This document shows, piece after piece, positions 15,714-22,388 of a stretch of 51,426 bases of DNA. This stretch comes from Gemmatimonadota bacterium. GTDB lineage: Bacteria > Gemmatimonadota > Gemmatimonadetes > Gemmatimonadales > GWC2-71-9. Under the pieces are notes generated by a model. It saw nothing but the letters and a program-made list of their open reading frames with translations. It made no database searches and had not been told where the DNA came from. The position numbers and the translations under genes are program-made. How positions within the stretch are numbered: position 1 is the stretch's first letter; the number at the start of each line of letters is the position of its first letter. The stretch spans positions 1 through 51,426 of the forward strand of contig QHUM01000041.1 in assembly GCA_003222135.1 (NCBI GenBank), read 5' to 3'.

Positions 15714-16163
15714 ATGGGCGATTCGGTCGCCGTCGGCCTGTGCTTCACCTGCCGCTGGATGCGGCCGGCCGGCAACCAGCGGGGCTCGATCTTCTTTCGC
15801 TGCGCCCGCGCCGACACTGATGCGCGGTTCGTGCGCTACCCGGCGCTCCCCGTGCTCACCTGCTCCGGCTACGAGGAAGCGATGGTGTTCGTCGTGCTGC
15901 TCCACTACACCGCGCCGCTCGACCGCGTCGACGCCGTGCGCGTCGACCACCTGCGGCACCTCGAGACGCACGCCGCGCGTGGCGTGTTCCACGCCTGGGC
16001 GCGGCGCGACCCGGCGACGGGCGGTGTGCTGATCGCGCGGGCCCCGGATCGCACCGCCCTGGAAGCCGTGGTCGCGGAGGATCCCTACGTGCGGGCCGGG
16101 GTCGCGCGCGCCGAGATCGTCGCCTTCGACCCGCAAAACGTGCGCGGGGCGCTCAAAACCTGA
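15714..16163 (+). CDS. Four-Cys zinc-ribbon-like segment fused to a YciI (YCII) domain
   Basis: One uninterrupted frame of 149 residues contains two parts. Residues 1-56 have C10-x2-C13, C30 and C50 with the pattern FFRCARADTD and RYPALPVLTC, which I recognise as a small stand-alone four-Cys family. Residues 57-149 form a ferredoxin-like YCII domain (FVVLLHYTAPLDRVD; HLRHLETHAARG; AEDPYVRAGV), including the conserved His and the Asp-Pro. YciI proteins are small dimeric enzymes or binding proteins of mostly unknown role. ATG 15882, preceded by GAGGAA, could also start the YCII part alone. Divergent from the Hpt gene; there is no promoter I can define. Confidence 0.78.
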   Translation: MGDSVAVGLCFTCRWMRPAGNQRGSIFFRCARADTDARFVRYPALPVLTCSGYEEAMVFVVLLHYTAPLDRVDAVRVDHLRHLETHAARGVFHAWARRDPATGGVLIARAPDRTALEAVVAEDPYVRAGVARAEIVAFDPQNVRGALKT

Positions 16164-16249
16164 GGGCCTCTAAGCTCACGCTATTGCGCCCGGAGACCGC
16201 CCTCCCCACTTTGGTGCCGCGCCCGCCCGTACACTAGAGGGGTGTCCTC

Positions 16250-17176
16250 ATGGCCCAGCCGCGCTTGGTGGAGCGTGCCAAGCTGTTCTTCTTCCGCAAC
16301 TTCGAGCGGATTTTCGTCCTGCTCCTCGTGTTCGCGATCGTGGGGATCCACGCCCTCGTCGAGCAAAAATTCGCGTTCCTGAGCTTCTACTATCTGCCGA
16401 TGATCCTCGCGGGGTTCTACGGCGGGCGCCGCTTCGCGGTGCTGGCGGGGTTGTTCGTCGTCGTGCTGGTGTTGTTCTACCAGTACGTGCAGGGACTGGA
16501 CATGCTGCCTGGGTTTTACGGCGACGCGCTGCTGGCGCTCGCGCCCTGGGCGGGGTTCCTGATCCTCACGGGCTATGTGGTGGGCACGCTCGCCGAGCAG
16601 CGGGAGGCGCGCTTGGGGGACGTGAAGAACGCCTACCTCGCGACGCTCGAGCTGCTGACCTACCACATCGAGTCCACCGAGCGGAATCAGCAGGGGCACT
16701 CCAACCGCGTGGCGGACGTGGCCGTGGCGATCGGTCGGGAGCTCGACCTTCCCGAGGAGGACGTCGAGAATCTGCGGGTCGCGGCGCTGCTGCACGAGGT
16801 GGGCACGCGGGACCAGCGGCTGCTGCGGCTGCTGTCGCGCTCGGTGACGGACTCCACCGTGGCGGTGGCGCGCTGGATGCGCGGGGCCGCCGAGATCATC
16901 GGTGAGTACGGGCACTATTACGAGATCGTGGGCGAGGACTGGGACATCGAGTCCCTCCCGCTGCCGGTCACCGTGAAAATCCTCGCCGTCGCCGACGCGT
17001 TCGAGACGCTGCAGATGGCGACGCCCGTGCGCGTCGCCTTTCCCAAGTGGAGCGCGCTGGAAGAGGTGGAGAAGGGGGCGGGCAAAACCTTCGCGAAGGA
17101 CGCGGTGCGCGCCTTGCGCACCGTCGCAGGCCGGCCCGAAGCGATGGGCAGCCTGCAGGAGTTGCGGGTCGTCTAG
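16250..17176 (+). CDS. Membrane protein with degenerate HD-GYP-like domain
   Basis: This 308-residue protein has three or four transmembrane helices in residues 18-112 (FVLLLVFAIVGIHALV, LAGLFVVVLVLFYQYV, LAPWAGFLILTGYVVG), then a cytoplasmic HD-type domain at about 135-290. The first His is kept (QQGHSNRVADVAV, H150) but the HD pair is HE (LLHEVGTRD, H182-E183). The GYP motif is missing, and VADAFDAL has become VADAFETL. Cyclic-di-GMP hydrolysis is therefore doubtful, and a binding or scaffold role is more likely. It lies close to the glycosyltransferase/phosphorelay operon but on the opposite strand. A ribosome binding site (GAGGGG) precedes ATG 16250. It converges on a small membrane protein with a 4-base overlap. 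Confidence 0.85.
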   Translation: MAQPRLVERAKLFFFRNFERIFVLLLVFAIVGIHALVEQKFAFLSFYYLPMILAGFYGGRRFAVLAGLFVVVLVLFYQYVQGLDMLPGFYGDALLALAPWAGFLILTGYVVGTLAEQREARLGDVKNAYLATLELLTYHIESTERNQQGHSNRVADVAVAIGRELDLPEEDVENLRVAALLHEVGTRDQRLLRLLSRSVTDSTVAVARWMRGAAEIIGEYGHYYEIVGEDWDIESLPLPVTVKILAVADAFETLQMATPVRVAFPKWSALEEVEKGAGKTFAKDAVRALRTVAGRPEAMGSLQELRVV

Positions 17177-17430
17177 GCGCCGGTGGCGCCGTTCTTCCGT
17201 CCGGCCGCGAAGCCGCCGGCCACGCCGACCCCGAACGCCACCGCGGTCCCGACGGTCACCACCGGAAGGAGCGCGATCGGCAGCGCGACGGCCGTAGCCG
17301 CGAGTCCGATCAGGAGGGGTGCAGCCGGTTTCTGAGCGGCGTCGACGAACCGCAGCCGGCGCCGCACGAAATTCCGCGTGGTCACGAAGCCACCGCCCAG
17401 CGCGGCGGCGCCAATCAGCAGTCCGATCAT
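17173..17430 (-). CDS. Small two-helix membrane protein, unknown function
   Basis: The 85-residue protein has a Gly-rich hydrophobic N-terminus (MIGLLIGAAALGGGFV) and a longer hydrophobic hairpin (about 38-75, LLIGLAATAVALPIALLPVV then GTAVAFGVGVAGGFAAG), separated by a basic segment (RNFVRRRLRF). A good ribosome binding site (TAAGGAG, 7 bases before ATG 17430) supports it as a real gene. It overlaps the end of the HD-type gene by four bases, tail to tail. I do not recognise a family. Confidence 0.7.
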   Translation of the reverse strand: MIGLLIGAAALGGGFVTTRNFVRRRLRFVDAAQKPAAPLLIGLAATAVALPIALLPVVTVGTAVAFGVGVAGGFAAGRKNGATGA

Positions 17431-17552
17431 CGTGGCTCCTTAGTGGTGATGCCGTACGCAAGTTGCGGGGTCAGGGTTTCGGGTGCAAATAACGGGACAC
17501 GTGAACCCGTGCCTGCAACGGTTTCGGACACGTCAGAATCAGAGGAGTAATG

Positions 17553-18923
17553 ATGCGAAAGATTGCTACCCTGGCGGCTGCCTTCCTGGCACTGCTATCC
17601 GTCTATCCGGCTACCCGTCTGTCTTGCCAGGCCCTCCACGTGCCGTATCAGACCTTCACGCTCCCCAACGGACTGCAGGTGTTGCTGCACGAGGACCACT
17701 CGGTACCGCTCGTATCGGTGAACCTGTGGTATCACGTCGGCTCTTCGGACGAGAAGCCGGGGCGCACCGGGTTCGCTCACCTGTTCGAGCACATCATGTT
17801 CATGGGCTCGCAACATGTGCCCACGGGCGAGTTCGATCGCTTGCTCGAGGCCGCGGGTGGCGACAACAACGGCTCGACCACAGAAGACCGCACCAATTAT
17901 TACGAGGACGCGCCGAGCAACGCGCTGCCCTTGCCCTTGTGGCTCGACTCGGACCGCCTGGGGTTTCTGCTCCCCGAGATCACCGCGGAGAAAGTCGACC
18001 TGCAGCGCGGGGTCGTACAGAACGAGCGCCGTCAGAGCTACGAGAACCGGCCTTACGGGCTCGCGGAGGAGAACATTCTGCAGCGGTTGTATCCGCCGGA
18101 CCATCCGTACCACTGGCCCGTGATCGGTTCGATGGCCGACCTGTCCGCGGCCACGCTCGAAGACGTGCGGGGTTTCTTCCGCACCTATTACACCCCTAAC
18201 AACGCGACCCTCGCGATCGCGGGGGACATCACGCCGCGCGCCGCCCGGGAGCTCGTCGAGCGCTACTTCGCCGACATCCCGCGCGGGCCCACCGTGGCCC
18301 GCCCCACGCCGCCGGCCGTGCAGCTCGGCGCGGACGTGTATGCCACGCTCGAAGACCGCGTCCAGGTGCCTCGCGTGTACGACGCGTGGCACACGGTGAA
18401 AGGGTTCGCGGACGGCGACGCCACGCTCGACGTGCTCGCGAACGTGCTGGCGAGCGGACGGTCGTCGCGGCTCTACAAGCGGCTCGTGTACGAGCTGCAG
18501 ATCGCGACGGACGTGGTCGCGTTCCAGGACGGCGGGCGCATCGACGGGAAGTTCGAGCTGTGGGCCACTGCCCGGCCGGGCCACGACCTCACCGAGCTCG
18601 AGCGCGTGATCGATGAGGAGGTCCGGAAGGTCGCCCAGGCGGGGCCGACGTCGCGCGAGGTCGAGCGGGCACAGAACAGCTTCGAGGCCCAGTTCCTCTC
18701 CCGCATGGAGCGGGTGGGAGGGTTCGGTGGCAAGGCCGACCAGCTGAACTTCTACAACTACTTCGTCGGCACGCCCGACTACTTCGAGAAGGACCTGGAT
18801 CGTTATCGCAAGGTGACCGCGGCGGAGGTGCAGCAGGCGGCGCGGCGCTACCTGGTCGACGCCCATCGCGTGGTGCTGAGCGTAGTGCCGCAGGGGAAGC
18901 CGGAGCTCGGGGTGAAACAATGA
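17553..18923 (+). CDS. M16-family zinc peptidase, catalytic member of a pair
   Basis: The 456-residue secreted protein has a signal peptide (about 1-26, ending RLSCQ) and the inverted zinc motif HLFEH (about 76-80), with the third ligand Glu near 158 (VVQNERRQ). M16 domains then follow, with the usual C-terminal R/Y region replaced by GRSSRLYKRLVYE. I prefer the second of two adjacent ATGs (17553 rather than 17550) because GAGGAG at 17542-17547 is then five bases away. It overlaps the second M16 gene as ATGA, so the two products are probably made together as a heterodimer, as is common for bacterial M16A/M16B pairs. The signal-peptide codons contain an octamer repeat. Confidence 0.93.
   Translation: MRKIATLAAAFLALLSVYPATRLSCQALHVPYQTFTLPNGLQVLLHEDHSVPLVSVNLWYHVGSSDEKPGRTGFAHLFEHIMFMGSQHVPTGEFDRLLEAAGGDNNGSTTEDRTNYYEDAPSNALPLPLWLDSDRLGFLLPEITAEKVDLQRGVVQNERRQSYENRPYGLAEENILQRLYPPDHPYHWPVIGSMADLSAATLEDVRGFFRTYYTPNNATLAIAGDITPRAARELVERYFADIPRGPTVARPTPPAVQLGADVYATLEDRVQVPRVYDAWHTVKGFADGDATLDVLANVLASGRSSRLYKRLVYELQIATDVVAFQDGGRIDGKFELWATARPGHDLTELERVIDEEVRKVAQAGPTSREVERAQNSFEAQFLSRMERVGGFGGKADQLNFYNYFVGTPDYFEKDLDRYRKVTAAEVQQAARRYLVDAHRVVLSVVPQGKPELGVKQ
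17595..17618. repeat. Octamer repeat in the M16 signal-peptide codons
   Basis: Three consecutive octamers, CTATCCGT, CTATCCGG and CTACCCGT, encode LSVYPATR in the signal peptide. The first is identical to octamers in the next gene at 19007-19022. Confidence 0.75.
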
Positions 18924-20410
18924 GACCGGATAGGCGGATGGGCGGATGGGCGGATGGTTGCCGTGGCGCGCGGCTGGCAGCGGCGGCCTTAGGCTGCATG
19001 TTCGTTCTATCCGTCTATCCGTCGAGCCGCCTATCCGCCCAGCTCGACCGCACCAAACCGCCGGTGCTGCCTCCCCCGCCCGCTCTCAAGCTCCCGGTGG
19101 TGCAGACGGTCACCCTGCCTAACGAGCTCGAGCTCGCGGTGGTGGAGATGCACAAGGTGCCGGTGGTGGACGTCCAGATCGTGCTCGACGCGGGGGCGGC
19201 GCGGGAGCCCGCGGATCTGCCGGGGCTCGCCACCTTCACGGCGACGATGCTGCAGCAGGGGGCAGGCCGGCGTGGGGCGCTCGAAATCGCGGACGAGGCC
19301 GCGTTCCTGGGGGCGCAGCTCGGCACCGCCGCGAGCTACGACGCGGCCACGGTGTCGCTGCACGTCCCCAAACGGCGCCTCGAATCGGCACTCGACCTGC
19401 TGGCGGACGTGGTGCTGCGGCCGACGTTCGCCGACTCGGAAGTCACGCGGCAACGCGAGCTGCGACGCGCGCAGATCGCCCAGCTGGGCGACAATCCCGT
19501 GGCGATGGCGGGGATCGCGTTTCCAGCCATCGTGTACGGGCGCGCCCACCCCTACGGGCGCCCGTTGAACGGCACCGAGGCGTCCACGGCGTCGCTCAGC
19601 CGCGACCGCGTGGCGGAGTTCTACCGGGCCGCCTACCGGCCCAACGCCGCCCGTATCCTCGTCACGGGCGACGTGACGCTCGCCGAGGCGCGGCGCCTGC
19701 TCAGCGCGCGGTTTGGCGGGTGGGAGCGCGGCGCGGTGTCGCCGCTGCCGGAAGCGGCGGCACCGGCGCCGGCGGTGCGCACGGTGTACCTGGTGGACAA
19801 GCCGGGCGCGGCGCAGTCGGTGATCCGCATCGGGCACGTCGGGGTCGCGCGCGCGACGCCTGACTACTTCGCACTCCAGGTGCTGAACACGATCCTCGGG
19901 GGCGCGTTCACGTCGCGACTCAACCAGAACCTGCGCGAGACCCACGGCTACACCTACGGCGCGTTCTCGCAGTTCTCGGCGGGGCGGCTGGCGGGCCCGT
20001 TCGTGGCCAGCGCGTCGGTCGTAACCGCGAAGACCGACAGCTCGCTGATCGAGTTCCTGAAGGAGCTGCGCCGCATCCGGGACGAGCCCGTGCCTGACCC
20101 CGAGCTCGCCAAGGCGAAGGCGTACATCACGCTCGGCCTGCCGGCGGACTTCGAGACGACCGGCGCCGCGGCGGCGCGGTTCCGGGAGCTGCTGGTGTAC
20201 GGCTTGCCGCTCGACTACTTCGCGCACTACGCCGAGCGCATCAACGCCGTGACGGCGGCGGACGTGCAGCGCGTCGCGCGGCAGCACATCGACCCCGACC
20301 ACTTCGACATCATCGTCGTGGGAGACAAGAGCCAGATCGAAGCGGGAATCAAGGCCTTGAGCGAGGGCCCCATCGTGTACCGGGACCTGTGGGGGCAAGA
20401 GGTGAAGTAG
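18920..20410 (+). CDS. M16-family non-catalytic partner subunit
   Basis: The 496-residue secreted protein begins at the ATG of the ATGA overlap. Its long N-terminal part (MRPDRRMGGWADG) is encoded by tandem octamers, and the hydrophobic stretch LAAAALGCMFVLSVYP then ends at RLSAQ. The M16 fold is recognisable (TLPNELELAVVEMHKVPVVD; RPTFADSEVTRQRELRRAQI), but the HxxEH position reads LATFTATMLQQG, so zinc binding is lost. The C-terminal half keeps the R/Y substrate-binding motif (FTSRLNQNLRETHGYTYGAF), which the partner lacks. This split of zinc site and R/Y motif between two chains is the known arrangement for bacterial M16 heterodimers. It is the last gene before the TPR protein, 12 bases further on. 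Confidence 0.92.
   Translation: MRPDRRMGGWADGCRGARLAAAALGCMFVLSVYPSSRLSAQLDRTKPPVLPPPPALKLPVVQTVTLPNELELAVVEMHKVPVVDVQIVLDAGAAREPADLPGLATFTATMLQQGAGRRGALEIADEAAFLGAQLGTAASYDAATVSLHVPKRRLESALDLLADVVLRPTFADSEVTRQRELRRAQIAQLGDNPVAMAGIAFPAIVYGRAHPYGRPLNGTEASTASLSRDRVAEFYRAAYRPNAARILVTGDVTLAEARRLLSARFGGWERGAVSPLPEAAAPAPAVRTVYLVDKPGAAQSVIRIGHVGVARATPDYFALQVLNTILGGAFTSRLNQNLRETHGYTYGAFSQFSAGRLAGPFVASASVVTAKTDSSLIEFLKELRRIRDEPVPDPELAKAKAYITLGLPADFETTGAAAARFRELLVYGLPLDYFAHYAERINAVTAADVQRVARQHIDPDHFDIIVVGDKSQIEAGIKALSEGPIVYRDLWGQEVK
18927..19038. repeat. Inverted repeat made of four octamers per arm in the second M16 gene
   Basis: The left arm is CGGATAGG CGGATGGG CGGATGGG CGGATGGT (18927-18958). The right arm is CTATCCGT CTATCCGT CGAGCCGC CTATCCGC (19007-19038). 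CGGATAGGCGG (18927-18937) and CCGCCTATCCG (19027-19037) are perfectly complementary. The arms enclose the signal-peptide codons, and the left arm begins seven bases after the start codon. Confidence 0.85.
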
Positions 20411-20422
20411 CGGGGAAGGCCG

Positions 20423-21055
20423 ATGAGGGACTCCGATCCCGTCGACAGCCTGCTGCTGATGCGCGTCGGGCTCTACTTCGGGCCGGCGTGCTTCATCCTC
20501 CTCACGGCGCTGTGGACCAAGCTGCTCGTCGAAGGGGCGATCTCGACCGGCGTCTTCGTCGTGCTGCTCGTAGCGAACGTCCCCATCACGCTGGCCGGCG
20601 TCAAGCTGATCTATCGTAGCATCAGTGGAAGCGCCACGTTCCTCGCCGACACACTGACGGCCGCGGGGAACATCCCGCCCCCGCCCTCCTATCCCAATCA
20701 GGACGTGTTGATCGCGCAGGGGAAGTACGCCGAGGCGGCCGACTACTTTCGCGACCATCTGCGGGTCGATCCCGCTGACTGCGACGCGCGGTTGCGGCTG
20801 GCGGAGCTGTGCGAGCGCTATCTCGCGGACCCCGGGGGCGCGGAGCAGCAGTATCTCGAGGCGCGCCGGGGCAGCGCGGACCCGCGGCGGCAATTCGCCG
20901 CGACGAATGCGTTGATCGATCTCTACCGGCGGACCGGCCGCCGCGACCGGCTCACAGTCGAGCTGGCGCGGTTCGCGGAGCGGTATCGAGGAACGCCGCA
21001 CGGAGACGCGGCGGCGCGGGAGCTCAAGGAGCTGAAGGCCGAAGCGCGCGGCTGA
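20423..21055 (+). CDS. Membrane-anchored TPR protein
   Basis: The 210-residue protein has two transmembrane helices near the N-terminus (about 12-38 and 40-62). An Ile/Pro linker (GNIPPPPSYP) and a cytoplasmic or periplasmic TPR-like helical region follow (about 90-205; GKYAEAADYFRDHLRVDPAD, then DARLRLAELCERYL). TPR arrays mediate protein contacts. It starts 12 bases after the M16 pair on the same strand, so it could be co-transcribed, but its own function is unknown. It converges on the FabH-like gene with a 4-base gap. Confidence 0.82.
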   Translation: MRDSDPVDSLLLMRVGLYFGPACFILLTALWTKLLVEGAISTGVFVVLLVANVPITLAGVKLIYRSISGSATFLADTLTAAGNIPPPPSYPNQDVLIAQGKYAEAADYFRDHLRVDPADCDARLRLAELCERYLADPGGAEQQYLEARRGSADPRRQFAATNALIDLYRRTGRRDRLTVELARFAERYRGTPHGDAAARELKELKAEARG

Positions 21056-21059
21056 GGCG

Positions 21060-22055
21060 CTACCAGCGCACCGCCGCACTCGCCCACGTGAATCCCGAGC
21101 CGAACGCCGTCAGGACCAGCAGGTCGCCCCGCTTGAGCCGCCCGTTGCACAGGGCCTCGTCCAGCGCGATCGGAATCGACGCGGCGGTAGTGTTGCCGTA
21201 CTTCTGAATGTTCGTGCAGACCTGATCGTCCCGCAGGCCGATCGCCTTCTGCACCATCTCGATGATCCGCAGGTTCGCCTGGTGGGGGACGAGCAGCGTG
21301 ATGTCCGCCGGCGCGAGGCCGTTCGCGGCGAGCGCCGCAGCGACGGACTGCGGCATCAGCAGCGACGCGGACTTGAACACTTCACGCCCATCCATGACGG
21401 CGCGGTGCTTTCCCTGGCGGATCAGCTCCTCACTGATGTAGGGGTCGTGCGCCAGTCCGGGCGCGTCGACCCACAGGTCCTCGGCGTGGCGCCCGTCGGC
21501 GAACAGGTGCGTGGAGAGCACGCCGCGAGCGGGGTCGTCGGTGGGACCGAGGATCGCGACCCCCGCTCCGTCGCCGAACAGCACGGCCGTGTCCCGGCCT
21601 CGGGTCGTGCGGTCCAGGCCTCGGGAGTGCACCTCGGCGCCCACCAACAAGATGCGACGGTACTGGCCGGTGCGGATCCAGGCGTCGGCGACGGAGAGGC
21701 CGTAGATGAACCCCGAGCACTGGTTGCGCACGTCGATCGCGGGGATGTCGGTGAGGCCGAGCTCGCGCTCGAGGAACACGCCGTTGCCCGGCTCGAAGTG
21801 GTCGGGGGTGCAGGTGCAGTACACGATGCAGTCGAGGTCGGCGGCTCGCATTCCCGCCTTGGCGAGCGCCTTGCGCGCCGCCTGAGTCGCGAGACTCGCG
21901 CCGGTCTCGCCGTCCGAGACCCAGTAGCGCGTCTTGATGCCGCTGCGCTGCACGATCCATTCGTCGGAGGTGTCCATCAGCTGCGCGAGATCGTCGTTGC
22001 TGACGACGCGTTCCGGGACGTGGAACGCCGTGGCGATGAACTCGGTGCGCGGCAT
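21060..22055 (-). CDS. fabH: Beta-ketoacyl-ACP synthase III (FabH-like)
   Basis: The 331-residue protein has the complete Cys-His-Asn triad of KAS III: C113 (VRNQCSGF), H258 (LVPHQANLRI) and N288 (YGNTTAASIP). It also has the GDGAGVAIL region and the typical N-terminus TSDEWIVQRSGI. Such enzymes condense acyl-CoA with malonyl-ACP to start fatty acid synthesis; relatives make other beta-ketoacyl products. It is a single gene and not beside acpP, fabD or plsX, so it may be a second copy with a special acyl-CoA preference. It is divergent from the small gene at 22124 with 68 bases between. Confidence 0.9.
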   Translation of the reverse strand: MPRTEFIATAFHVPERVVSNDDLAQLMDTSDEWIVQRSGIKTRYWVSDGETGASLATQAARKALAKAGMRAADLDCIVYCTCTPDHFEPGNGVFLERELGLTDIPAIDVRNQCSGFIYGLSVADAWIRTGQYRRILLVGAEVHSRGLDRTTRGRDTAVLFGDGAGVAILGPTDDPARGVLSTHLFADGRHAEDLWVDAPGLAHDPYISEELIRQGKHRAVMDGREVFKSASLLMPQSVAAALAANGLAPADITLLVPHQANLRIIEMVQKAIGLRDDQVCTNIQKYGNTTAASIPIALDEALCNGRLKRGDLLVLTAFGSGFTWASAAVRW

Positions 22056-22123
22056 CGCGGTTCCTTGCGGGCGGAAGGTGATCGGACAAGATTTCGCTCC
22101 CGGTCCGCCAAAGCAAGGGAGTC

Positions 22124-22387
22124 ATGGATCTCGCAGTCACCCGCGAGCAATTCGACGCCGTGCGGGGCGCGCGGCACCTCCCCGACGTCCTGAAGAACGT
22201 GTTGACCGGCGCCCAGCGGGCGGGCGACGGGGGCGGCTACGTGCTGCACCTCACCTACGAAGAGGCGACGGCGCTGAACGAGCTGTGCGCCTGGAACGTC
22301 CACACCGATGCGAGCGGCACCGTGAGCCCCGAGTCACGCGTGTTCGACGACCTGGTGAAGGCCATCCTCACCCATCCGGACTACTAG
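22124..22387 (+). CDS. Small acidic protein of unknown function
   Basis: This 87-residue soluble protein (MDLAVTREQFDAVRG; HLTYEEATALNELCAWN; ending ILTHPDY) has a helix-rich pattern and no signal or membrane segment. A ribosome binding site (AAGGGAG) lies six bases before the ATG at 22124, and the S9 peptidase starts one base after its stop, so the two are probably translated from one mRNA. I do not recognise the family. Confidence 0.72.
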   Translation: MDLAVTREQFDAVRGARHLPDVLKNVLTGAQRAGDGGGYVLHLTYEEATALNELCAWNVHTDASGTVSPESRVFDDLVKAILTHPDY

Positions 22388-22388
22388 C

